DNA of 6,919 nucleotides. It comes from Pirellulaceae bacterium. GTDB lineage: Bacteria; Planctomycetota; Planctomycetia; Pirellulales; Pirellulaceae. The notes below the pieces were generated by a model that worked only from the letters and a program-made list of their open reading frames with translations, was not told the origin of the DNA and made no database searches. Shown piece by piece: positions 1 to 6,292 of the stretch; within the stretch, counting starts at the first letter, position 1; the number at the start of each line of letters is the position of its first letter. The DNA is taken from NCBI GenBank assembly GCA_030744095.1, contig JASLRF010000445.1:1-6919 (forward strand), in the 5' to 3' direction. The position numbers and the translations under genes are program-made.

Positions 1-137
1 AAGGCTTTAACAACAAACTAAAACTGATCACCAGAAAATCATATGGCTTTCGCACGCAACAAGCCTATGAAATCGCTCTCTATCACAACCTCGGAGCACT
101 TCCTCAACCTGACTTCACCCACAGATTCTTCTGAGGA
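1..137 (+). mobile_element. Right-hand end of an ISL3-like insertion sequence, cut by the window edge
   Basis: This is the 3' end of an insertion sequence whose body lies left of the window. The transposase stop codon (132-134) sits almost at the junction where the minus-strand DUF1501 reading frame begins to make sense, so the coding region runs essentially to the end of the element. Elements of this kind often have the last transposase codons inside the terminal inverted repeat. Here that would be the stretch around 111-137, which on the minus strand starts near CCTCAGAAGAATCTG. The exact boundary cannot be fixed because the left inverted repeat and the second copy of the target duplication are outside the window. 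I estimate the edge at 135-145. Confidence 0.7.
3..134 (+). CDS. ISL3-like family transposase, C-terminal 43 residues (5' end outside window)
   Basis: The frame starting at position 3 is open to a TGA at 132-134 and has no start codon of its own that matters. It is the tail of a gene entering from the left. The peptide contains NNKLKLITRKSYGFRT followed by a stretch ending ALYHNLGALPQP and THRFF. The N-N-K-(I/L)-K...R-x-(A/S)-Y-G-(F/Y)-R pattern is the signature around and after the last catalytic region of ISL3-type (IS204/IS1001/IS1096/IS1165) DDE transposases. The catalytic residues themselves are not in the window. The protein would catalyse cut-and-paste movement of the element. It runs opposite to, and has broken, the DUF1501 gene. 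Whether the whole transposase is intact cannot be seen. Confidence 0.82.
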   Translation, partial: GFNNKLKLITRKSYGFRTQQAYEIALYHNLGALPQPDFTHRFF

Positions 138-300
138 GGCGTTTTGGAAGCACATCGTTGCCGTGCTGACGATCGCTCGCTGCCGGCACGTCTTCGCCCA
201 GCAATTGCGTCATCGCTGCCGTAAACAGCCCAGTCCCAACGCGCCCGAACAAGCCACGTCGAGTTAGCCTACCGAGTTGATCAGTTGTCAGATTCTTCAT
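115..300 (-). pseudogene. DUF1501 protein, 5' remnant disrupted by insertion sequence
   Basis: From ATG at 300 (GGAAAG eight bases upstream) the frame encodes 61 residues. It begins MKNLTTDQLGRLTRRGLFGR, with a twin-arginine motif (T-R-R-G-L-F, residues 13-18) and a hydrophobic stretch to about residue 34, then GNDVLPKR. This matches the Tat-type N-terminus of planctomycete DUF1501 proteins, which are normally several hundred residues long and continue with a P-x-H-F segment and a large sulfatase-like domain of unknown function. After about residue 53-54 the match stops, the sequence becomes the reverse complement of the IS end, and a stop follows after about seven codons. The start lies 41 bp after the stop of the PSCyt1 gene on the same strand, the usual operon order. 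An upstream in-frame ATG at 324 would add eight residues but has no better signal. The rest of the gene is presumably on the other side of the IS. Confidence 0.75.
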
Positions 301-341
301 CACTGGAACTTTCCACAAGCACAACTGGCTTCGCCGCCGGT

Positions 342-3134
342 TCAGTCAATATACAAAAATGCGGCCGAATTCATCAGCGCATGGCAAAACGTCACCAGCG
401 CCTGTTCTTCAGGCGATCTGGCTTCAGGTGATTTCGGTGACGAGTCAGTATTGTCGATTGAATCGTGCCGCCATCGATCTTCCAATTCTCGCAAAGTGAT
501 TTCCGCGACATCACGCTCTTGTTCGGTGGGAGATCGGGATAACGCGATTTGATAGGCTAGCTCGATCGTCGAACAAGGCGTGGACTTCGTACCGCGGAGA
601 ACCCGCTCGGCGAACTGTTCGGCCAGTTCGTATACCATCGCGTCGTTCAGCAGATGCAATGCCTGCGGTGCGACAATCGATTCATCACGATGCACGCAGT
701 TTGGACCCATTTGCGGAAAATCAAAGTTCTCGAGGATTGTAGGGATCTTTGTTCGACGTTGCAGAACAAACATACTGCGGCGCCACCCCTGGGATCCACG
801 TGTGGAAATGACGCGGCCATCACCTTGCGCCTCGACCGCGTCCGGCGGCCCAAAGGGTGTCTCGTCCAGTTGATCAGCGATCAACAGCAACGAATCGCGC
901 AGCACTTCGCCCTCCATCCGCCGCATTGGCATCCGCGACAGCCAACGTCCGTCCGGATCCAGGTGGCTGCCCTGTTGGGAAACGAGCGACGACTGACGAT
1001 ACGTGCGCGAAGTCAGCACCAAACGATGCAGTGATTTGATGCTCCAATCCTGTCGAACAAATTCCCGGGCGAGCCAATCGAGCAGATCGGGATGCGAAGG
1101 TGCAGCCCCCATCTTTCCGAAGTTGTCCAAAGTCGTGACGAGGCCTTGGCCAAAATGGTGCTTCCAGATGCGATTGACCATGACTCGCGCAGTCAACGGA
1201 TGTTTCGGCCGCGTTATCCAGCGCGCCAGCGCCAAGCGACGTCCGGTCGTGTTGGCACCGTGCGCGGGCGTTGTGATTTCAAAAGGCGTTTCCTTGCTAA
1301 CCAAGACCGACGGCACGCCGGGCTCAACGGGTCGTCCCGGCGTGAGGTAATTCCCCCGCCTGAGGACATATGTAGGAGAAGGTTCTCCACGGGACCAGAG
1401 CGCGCGAATCTTCGGTTCAGGAAGCCGCCGACCCTCGATCCTCTTGATACTGGATTCGAGAGCCTTCCTTTTCTCGTCATCGGCTTCGGAAGCCATCTGT
1501 TCTTTGACGGTCGCAATTTCGGTGTCCAGCTGTTGATTGTGGGACTGCCATCGCAGTCGTTCGTCAGTCGTGACATACGTCAGCACGCGAGCTTCTGGCT
1601 GAATCCAATCATGTTCGTCTAAAGCGTCCTTCAGTGTCGCCGCCAATCGGTAATAGTCGTGCTGTGGCAACGGATCAAATTTGTGCGAGTGGCAGCGAGC
1701 ACAGTGGAGGGTGAGACCCAGCACGGCGGAACCGAGGACTTGGATTTCTTCTGCAATGACCTCCAAACGATCCGGAACAAAGTTGGTGATCCCGGCAAAC
1801 GTTCGATCAGACACGGTTCTCATAAACCCAGTCGCCACCAGGTTGTCATAAAGTGTCGGCGTGATCCGCGGCGCGTTTGCGTAATCGGCCAGTTCGTCGC
1901 CAGCGAGTTGTTGCTGCAGGAAATAATCGTACGGTTTGTCGGCATTAAAGGCCTGGATCACGTAGTCGCGGTACCGCCACATATTGGGCCGCACGCGATC
2001 CTCGTTCTGCGCACCTTCGGAATCCGCGTATCCCGCCACGTCCAGCCAGTGGCGACCCCAGCGGACGCCGTAGCGCGGCGACGCCAACAGGCAATCAACT
2101 AATCGCTCGAACGCCAGTGGATCCGAATCGGCGACGAACTCTGCAACCTCTTCCGGCGTAGGTGGCAATCCCAATAGATCGAAATAGACCCGCCGGATTA
2201 GCGTAACGCGATCGGCTTCCGGCGAAAAAGACATTTGCCTCTGTTCCAGTTGGCGCAGCACAAACGCATCGACGGGAGTCCGAGTCAGGTGTTCGTCGCC
2301 CGTACGTGGTGGAGTCACGGCGCGTGGCGGTTGAAACGACCAGAAGGAACGCGCTTCGTCGTCGGCCATCACTTCGGCGGGATGATCTGCCTGGTCGAGA
2401 CGTGCATCTGCCGTGGGCATCCCGGCCGTAATCCAAGCTGTGAGCCGTCGGAGTTCAGGTTCAGACATCGGTTTGACGCTGGCGGACACCAATTTGCGCC
2501 GAGGCGGCATCTCTTGGGCGCGAATACGTTTGACTAGCAGGCTCTCGTCGGACTTGCCCGCCACCACGGCGGGACCTGACTTTCCGCCTTTGAGCAGCGA
2601 TGCCAGACTTCGCACATCGAGCCCACTTTCTTGTTTGCGCGTGCCATGACAAACGCCGCAACGCAACAGGAGCAAGGGCAAAATGTCGTGCTGTGTGGGG
2701 CCTGTGTTGGCGGTGAGCCCGTTGCGAAACGGGGCGCCTTGGGCAATCCACGCGTAGATCAAGGCTTTCTCATCTGAAGAAATCCGACCTTCATCCTCTG
2801 GCGGCATTTCGCCCAAATCGATCATCTCGAACAACAGGCTGTCGTTGGGTTTCCCACTCCGCACAACCTGACCTGAATCACCTCCTTTGACGAGTGCCGC
2901 CGGCGTGCTCAAATCGAGATCTGCTTTGGGGGCTTTCGGGCCATGACAGCGGACACAGTGTTTCTTCAGAAGGGGGGCAACCTGACGCTCGAACGACACC
3001 GAGTCGCCTTCCACTGCATGGCAAGTGACTTGTGGCCAGGCGGCGAACGCAATGAGCATGATCGTCGTCAAAATGACCCGCGAACTTTGAACGCTCAACG
3101 CTGTACGTCCAACGTCGAAGGGAGAAATGCTCAT
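342..3134 (-). CDS. PSCyt1/DUF1549/DUF1553 multihaem secreted protein
   Basis: A complete 930-residue protein of a planctomycete-typical family with no defined reaction. Residues about 19-40 form a hydrophobic signal segment, with possible cleavage after the alanine at 40, so it should be exported. Two similar cytochrome-c-like domains follow: CVRCH at 60-64 with an EMPP motif at 109-112, and CGVCH at 159-163 with EMPP at 208-211. These give two covalent haem sites with candidate Met ligands. DUF1549 spans roughly 287-505 and carries a third haem-type motif, CARCH, at 478-482. Residues about 535-570 look like a charged coiled coil. DUF1553 spans roughly 633-900 ([20 protein letters not shown]). 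The C-terminus ends NSAAFLYID, as expected. Family members are thought to act with DUF1501 partners, possibly in periplasmic redox or polysaccharide-related metabolism, which is unproven. The first ~20 codons contain a heptad DNA repeat, so the original start may lie downstream (for example Met26 at 3059). No clear ribosome binding site supports either start. Confidence 0.93.
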   Translation of the reverse strand: MSISPFDVGRTALSVQSSRVILTTIMLIAFAAWPQVTCHAVEGDSVSFERQVAPLLKKHCVRCHGPKAPKADLDLSTPAALVKGGDSGQVVRSGKPNDSLLFEMIDLGEMPPEDEGRISSDEKALIYAWIAQGAPFRNGLTANTGPTQHDILPLLLLRCGVCHGTRKQESGLDVRSLASLLKGGKSGPAVVAGKSDESLLVKRIRAQEMPPRRKLVSASVKPMSEPELRRLTAWITAGMPTADARLDQADHPAEVMADDEARSFWSFQPPRAVTPPRTGDEHLTRTPVDAFVLRQLEQRQMSFSPEADRVTLIRRVYFDLLGLPPTPEEVAEFVADSDPLAFERLVDCLLASPRYGVRWGRHWLDVAGYADSEGAQNEDRVRPNMWRYRDYVIQAFNADKPYDYFLQQQLAGDELADYANAPRITPTLYDNLVATGFMRTVSDRTFAGITNFVPDRLEVIAEEIQVLGSAVLGLTLHCARCHSHKFDPLPQHDYYRLAATLKDALDEHDWIQPEARVLTYVTTDERLRWQSHNQQLDTEIATVKEQMASEADDEKRKALESSIKRIEGRRLPEPKIRALWSRGEPSPTYVLRRGNYLTPGRPVEPGVPSVLVSKETPFEITTPAHGANTTGRRLALARWITRPKHPLTARVMVNRIWKHHFGQGLVTTLDNFGKMGAAPSHPDLLDWLAREFVRQDWSIKSLHRLVLTSRTYRQSSLVSQQGSHLDPDGRWLSRMPMRRMEGEVLRDSLLLIADQLDETPFGPPDAVEAQGDGRVISTRGSQGWRRSMFVLQRRTKIPTILENFDFPQMGPNCVHRDESIVAPQALHLLNDAMVYELAEQFAERVLRGTKSTPCSTIELAYQIALSRSPTEQERDVAEITLRELEDRWRHDSIDNTDSSPKSPEARSPEEQALVTFCHALMNSAAFLYID
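3078..3119 (-). repeat. Degenerate 7-bp tandem repeat, six units, inside the start of the PSCyt1 ORF
   Basis: Read on the minus strand, these 42 bases divide exactly into six heptads close to TT(C/G)RRCG, such as TTCGACG, TTGGACG and TTGAGCG, with one unit beginning TA and others diverging at the last bases. Translated, they give the residues [14 protein letters not shown]. That is the kind of peptide (FDVGRS/NVQRS-like) I recall appearing as spurious N-termini in planctomycete and verrucomicrobial annotations, from a dispersed intergenic heptad repeat. Seven bases is not a codon multiple, so the periodicity reflects DNA, not protein, repetition. Confidence 0.6.
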
Positions 3135-3149
3135 CTCTACTTGTCTTTC

Positions 3150-3182
3150 TTCAACGTTTAGCGGGACGTTGAATGTTCGATT
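3150..3182 (+). repeat. Second block of the same heptad repeat in opposite orientation, with an 8-bp inverted repeat
   Basis: On the plus strand this stretch reads as TTCAACG, TTTAGCG, a shortened GGACG, TTGAATG and TTCGATT. These are the same degenerate heptads as at 3078-3119 but pointing the other way. Within it, TTCAACGT (3150-3157) and ACGTTGAA (3166-3173) are perfect complements around an 8-base spacer and could form a small hairpin. It occupies almost the whole divergent gap and includes the first possible ATG (3173) of the rightward ORF, which argues against that ATG being the real start. Confidence 0.55.
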
Positions 3183-3334
3183 TTCACGAGGACCTCAGTA
3201 TCCAATTTGCCTCGATCGAGGTCAACAAAATTCAGCATCACGACGGGTTCACGGGTTGGCCCACTTCTCACCCGGTTGGTCCAAGCGGTATGCTGCGTAA
3301 TTCTCTTCCCCCGATCACACGCCGATTCCGCCCC

Positions 3335-5992
3335 ATGTTCGCCCGCCTCGGTCACGTTATCTCCAAGCACTGGCTGTTGGTCATCGTGGCCTGGATTGTC
3401 GTCTTGATTGTCGCGGGCCGAATTGCGCCGCCCTGGGAGCAGGTGACGCATGATGGTGACTTTGCCTATTTGCCACCTGAGATGCCGAGCGTGGTGGGCC
3501 AACGGCTGACGCGCGAAGCTTTTCCGCAGCAGCGTGCCAAGAGCGAAATAGCGATCGTGGTTTCGCGCTGGGACGGGCCGCTTGACTCCGAAGACCTGCA
3601 GGTCGCCGATCTGCTGAGCCAGCGATTCTACAATTTTCTGGGTGCCGCCGAACTCCAGCGCGGTGAAGCGCTGACCGCCCGCGTGACCGAGTTAACGAGC
3701 CAGGGTGACACGGCTCAAGCCAGATCGGTCGACGAAGAGGTCACGACTGCGTTTACTTCGGCCCGGGAAGCTTTCGATCAGGCGATAAAAATCAACGCAA
3801 AGTTTGCCGCCGCCTGGCACAATCGCGCTCTGGCCCACCGATTCTTGGGTCGTGATGACAAGTACGACGAAGATCGCCTCGCCGCCTCGCAACTCGACCC
3901 AAAACTTGCTAACCACAGCGGACCGGCACCTGCAGGTGCCGGCGATCTGCCCCGGGTGGGAGTCTGGTCGCGGCAAACCGAAGTGTTCGGTGAGAAACTG
4001 CGCAGCCGCGACAAGCAAGCTCAGTTGCTCATCCTGCAGCTTGGCAACGAATTCATGGAAACGGACAACGTGCGCGTGCTCGAGATTGTCGAACGCGAAG
4101 TCGATCGCGTTGGCGACCAAATGCACGAACGAGGGCGCGACCACCTGTCACTTGGAATCTCGGGTTCGGCAGCCGTCGGCGGTGATATGCTCCGCGCGGC
4201 GGCCGAGAGTATCAAGAACACCGAATTGCTTACCACGGTATTGGTGATTGTTATTCTGCTGGTGGTTTATCGAGCGCCACTGCTGGCCGCGATCCCGCTG
4301 ATCACGATCGTGGTTTCGCTGTCGCTTTCCCTTGACGCCCTGGCGTTGCTGACCCAGGTCGACCAGATTTCGGGAATGAGCTGGTGGGATTTCAAAGTCT
4401 TCAAGACCAGCAAGATCTTCATTGTCGTGATTCTGTTTGGCGCCGGCACGGATTTTTGCCTGTTCTTGATTGCCCGGTATCGCGAAGAGCTGGAGCGTGG
4501 ATTGCCACCAGCCGAGGCAGTGGGCATGGCCCTGGAAGGCGTCGGCAGCGCGCTCGGTGCCAGTGCACTGACGACGATTTTAGGCCTCGGGATGATGTTC
4601 TTCGCTGAGTTCGGCAAGTTTCACAACAGCGGTCCGGCCATCGGCTTTTGCCTGACGATCACGTTGGTGGCGTGCCTGACATTGGCACCCGCCATGCTGC
4701 GTGCCTTGGGGACGCGGGTATTCTGGCCGTTCCACCGCGGGATCGGTCCGCGATCCGACGAAGCACGAGAGTCGGTCAGCCCGTCGACACGGATATGGCA
4801 GCGACTGGCAATTTGGATCGTCGGCTATCCCGGTCGGATTCTTGTTGTGAGTGTGCTCTTGCTGCTACCACTGGCCGGAATTGGACTGTTCACTGCCGAT
4901 CATGTGACCTTCGATTTTCTTAGCGAACTGGCCTCCGACCGCACCAGCATCCGAGGCACGAACTTGCTGAAGCAGCATTTTCCCGTTGGCGAAGGCGGGC
5001 CAATCGTGGTCTTGGCGCACAAACCCAATGCGGGCTTTGTCGATGAGAATTCCGATGTGCCGGCTTCCGCGATGGCGGGCATCTTGGAATTGACCGTCGC
5101 CATGAATGACATTCCCGGCATCAACTCGGTACGCAGTCTGTATGAACCGTTGGGCGATCCGCCGAAGCGGGTTTCCATCCTTAGCTCGGCGGCAACACGA
5201 AAGATCTTTCTCCGTGAACATGATCTCACGAAGTCCGTGTTTCTGGCCCAGTCAGCGCGGCATCGAGGCAATGTGACGCGTTTCGAACTGATTATGGATG
5301 ATGATCCGTTTTCCCAGCAGGCGATGCAGACGTTTTCCAGGTTGAATGACCGCCTCTTGGTCCTAAGCGAAACACCCGCTTCGTTTTGGCATGGTGCATC
5401 GTTCGCATACACCGGCACAACGGCCGGTATCTACGATCTTCGCCAGGTGACGCGCGTTGATAATTGGCGGATCCGCACGCTCGTGGTGATCGCTGTGTTT
5501 GTCGTGCTCTTGGTGATCCTCAGGCATCCGCTGATCTGTTGCTATTTGATTGTCTCGGTTTTGTTCAGCTATCTCGTGACGATTGGTGCCACCGAGCTGT
5601 TTTTTCACTGGGCTTACGGTGATACGTTTCAGGGACTCGACTGGAAGGTCCCGATTTTTCTGTTTGTGATCCTGGTGGCCATCGGCGAGGACTACAATAT
5701 CTACCTGGTGACGCGCGTGTTTGAAGAACAACAGCAGCACGGACCGTTTGCAGGTCTTCGCCGTGCCATCGTCCGCACGGGCGGCATCATCACCAGTTGC
5801 GGCATGATTATGGCGGGTACGTTCGTTTCGATGACCAGCGGCAGCCTGCGGGGCATGATCGAACTGGGTTTTGCCCTGTCATTAGGGATTTTCTTGGACG
5901 CGTTCATTGTGCGACCGATCCTGGTCCCGGCCTTCCTGGCGCTGCTGTATCGTCGGCAAGCGCGGGCGAGTTTACGGCGACGACCTGGCTGA
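3335..5992 (+). CDS. MMPL/RND-family 12-TM exporter with TPR-like insert
   Basis: An inner-membrane transporter of the MMPL family (lipid or small-molecule export, driven by the proton gradient); the substrate is unknown. The frame is open from 3173 (939 residues; numbering here follows that). I prefer Met55 at 3335 because MFARLGHVISKHW then leads straight into TM1 (67-83), as family members usually start. Met40 (3290) is an alternative. No start has a clear Shine-Dalgarno. Layout: TM1; loop 1 (about 84-350); TM2-TM6 (about 351-512); a cytoplasmic linker; TM7 (556-573); loop 2 (574-766); TM8-TM12 (767-925). Both halves keep the proton-relay type motif in TM4 and TM10: GTDFCLFLIARYREE with Asp427, and GEDYNIYLVTRVFEE with Asp840. 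So the pump looks functional. Loop 1 contains a TPR-like unit (about 195-243), described separately. The C-terminus is short and basic. It is divergent from the PSCyt1 gene and 300 bp before glnA. Confidence 0.92.
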   Translation: MFARLGHVISKHWLLVIVAWIVVLIVAGRIAPPWEQVTHDGDFAYLPPEMPSVVGQRLTREAFPQQRAKSEIAIVVSRWDGPLDSEDLQVADLLSQRFYNFLGAAELQRGEALTARVTELTSQGDTAQARSVDEEVTTAFTSAREAFDQAIKINAKFAAAWHNRALAHRFLGRDDKYDEDRLAASQLDPKLANHSGPAPAGAGDLPRVGVWSRQTEVFGEKLRSRDKQAQLLILQLGNEFMETDNVRVLEIVEREVDRVGDQMHERGRDHLSLGISGSAAVGGDMLRAAAESIKNTELLTTVLVIVILLVVYRAPLLAAIPLITIVVSLSLSLDALALLTQVDQISGMSWWDFKVFKTSKIFIVVILFGAGTDFCLFLIARYREELERGLPPAEAVGMALEGVGSALGASALTTILGLGMMFFAEFGKFHNSGPAIGFCLTITLVACLTLAPAMLRALGTRVFWPFHRGIGPRSDEARESVSPSTRIWQRLAIWIVGYPGRILVVSVLLLLPLAGIGLFTADHVTFDFLSELASDRTSIRGTNLLKQHFPVGEGGPIVVLAHKPNAGFVDENSDVPASAMAGILELTVAMNDIPGINSVRSLYEPLGDPPKRVSILSSAATRKIFLREHDLTKSVFLAQSARHRGNVTRFELIMDDDPFSQQAMQTFSRLNDRLLVLSETPASFWHGASFAYTGTTAGIYDLRQVTRVDNWRIRTLVVIAVFVVLLVILRHPLICCYLIVSVLFSYLVTIGATELFFHWAYGDTFQGLDWKVPIFLFVILVAIGEDYNIYLVTRVFEEQQQHGPFAGLRRAIVRTGGIITSCGMIMAGTFVSMTSGSLRGMIELGFALSLGIFLDAFIVRPILVPAFLALLYRRQARASLRRRPG
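3755..3901 (+). other. TPR-like segment within extracytoplasmic loop 1 of the MMPL protein
   Basis: Residues about 195-243 (numbered from 3173) fit one tetratricopeptide repeat plus the second helix of a preceding one. The helix AFDQAIKIN is followed by a 32-residue unit. Aligned to the TPR consensus, Trp215 falls at position 4, Ala219 at 8, Gly226 at 15, Ala238 at 27 and Pro243 at 32, ending in the typical LDP. Just before it (about 158-190) is a charged stretch with coiled-coil character. Loop 1 is about 75 residues longer than loop 2, consistent with an inserted module. TPRs bind proteins or peptides, so a partner-docking role outside the membrane is an inference. Confidence 0.6.
3923..3942 (+). 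repeat. 20-bp perfect palindrome inside the MMPL gene
   Basis: The half-site CCGGCACCTG is followed directly by its exact reverse complement with no spacer. It encodes part of the Gly/Pro/Ala-rich linker G-P-A-P-A-G-A-G-D-L-P that follows the TPR-like segment. It could extrude a GC-rich hairpin in DNA or mRNA, or be a scar of a rearrangement. No function is assigned. Confidence 0.85.
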
Positions 5993-6057
5993 TTTTCGTC
6001 ATTTACCGACGCCTTGCCCGATTGATTTCGCCTGGCAACGCGCTGAGAATCTATTCG

Positions 6058-6141
6058 TGAGGCTGTGCCTCAGACCGACGCGAGCTATCGCTCGGTTGCA
6101 GCGACCCGCTCCCCGACCAACCTGCGGTTGGTGCCCGTCGC
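6058..6141 (+). repeat. Cluster of three consecutive stem-loops (REP-like or structured RNA element)
   Basis: Three perfect or near-perfect inverted repeats lie back to back. Stem 1 is TGAGGC/GCCTCA around TGT (6058-6072). Stem 2 is ACCGA plus GCGA pairing with TCGC plus TCGGT, with one bulged C and loop GCTA (6074-6096). Stem 3 has the inner stem ACCAACC/GGTTGGT around TGC (6116-6132), enclosed by GCGAC/GTCGC (6101-6105 with 6137-6141). No U-tract follows, so it is not a classical intrinsic terminator. It may be an interspersed palindromic (REP/BIME-like) element, a transcription-end stabiliser for the MMPL mRNA, or part of a glnA leader. The first is my favoured reading. Confidence 0.65.
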
Positions 6142-6278
6142 TAACAACTTGACTCGTTTGTAGCAAAGAAAGGAGGTTGGGAGTTTTTTTCGGTCGAAGT
6201 TCGTTCCATGACTCGTAGGACGTCATCCGCAAGAGATTCCTTCCCCTTTCCAACTGGTTCGGTTTCAAGTTCCGCAAT

Positions 6279-6284
6279 AGGGAG
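6279..6284 (+). promoter_or_regulatory. Ribosome binding site of glnA, deciding its GTG start
   Basis: AGGGAG lies eight bases before the GTG at 6293. This is the only well-placed Shine-Dalgarno in the window for a complete start and selects the GTG over the in-frame ATG at residue 23. Confidence 0.75.
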
Positions 6285-6292
6285 ACGTTGCA

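Larger units (their letters stand above)
5993..6292. other. Non-coding gap between the MMPL gene and glnA
   Basis: No credible gene was found on either strand in these 300 bases. The first ~65 bases after the MMPL stop are featureless. 6058-6141 holds three stem-loops, listed separately. A T7 run at 6184-6190 has no stem directly before it, so it is not a convincing terminator. An AAGGAGG-like stretch at about 6170-6176 has no start codon at usable distance. The ~100 bases before glnA presumably contain its promoter and leader, but I could not recognise a standard sigma-70 or sigma-54 promoter. Confidence 0.6.

Noticed and set aside
43..267. Plus-strand 74-residue ORF at the left end
   Set aside because: It overlaps the transposase tail in another frame and the antisense of the DUF1501 remnant, and it shows no recognisable protein features.
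3158..3502. Minus-strand ORF of 114 residues over the start of the MMPL gene
   Set aside because: Antisense shadow of TM1 and loop 1; the His/Arg/Asp-rich composition is typical of a reversed frame, and it has no motif.
6126..6145. Possible sigma-54 promoter (TTGGTGCCCGTCGCTA) for glnA
   Set aside because: The GG to GC spacing is two bases short of the -24/-12 consensus, and the sequence is accounted for by the third stem-loop.
6149..6180. TTGACT as a -35 box for glnA
   Set aside because: No acceptable -10 hexamer at 16-18 bases; the sequence there is purine-rich (AAAGGAGG).
6170..6190. Intrinsic terminator at the T7 run
   Set aside because: No GC-rich stem immediately precedes the T-run; the hairpins end 40 bases earlier.
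6170..6210. Strong AAGGAGG Shine-Dalgarno-like sequence with a small ORF from ATG at about 6210
   Set aside because: The nearest ATG is over 30 bases away, and the short ORF overlaps the glnA start in another frame with no recognisable features.
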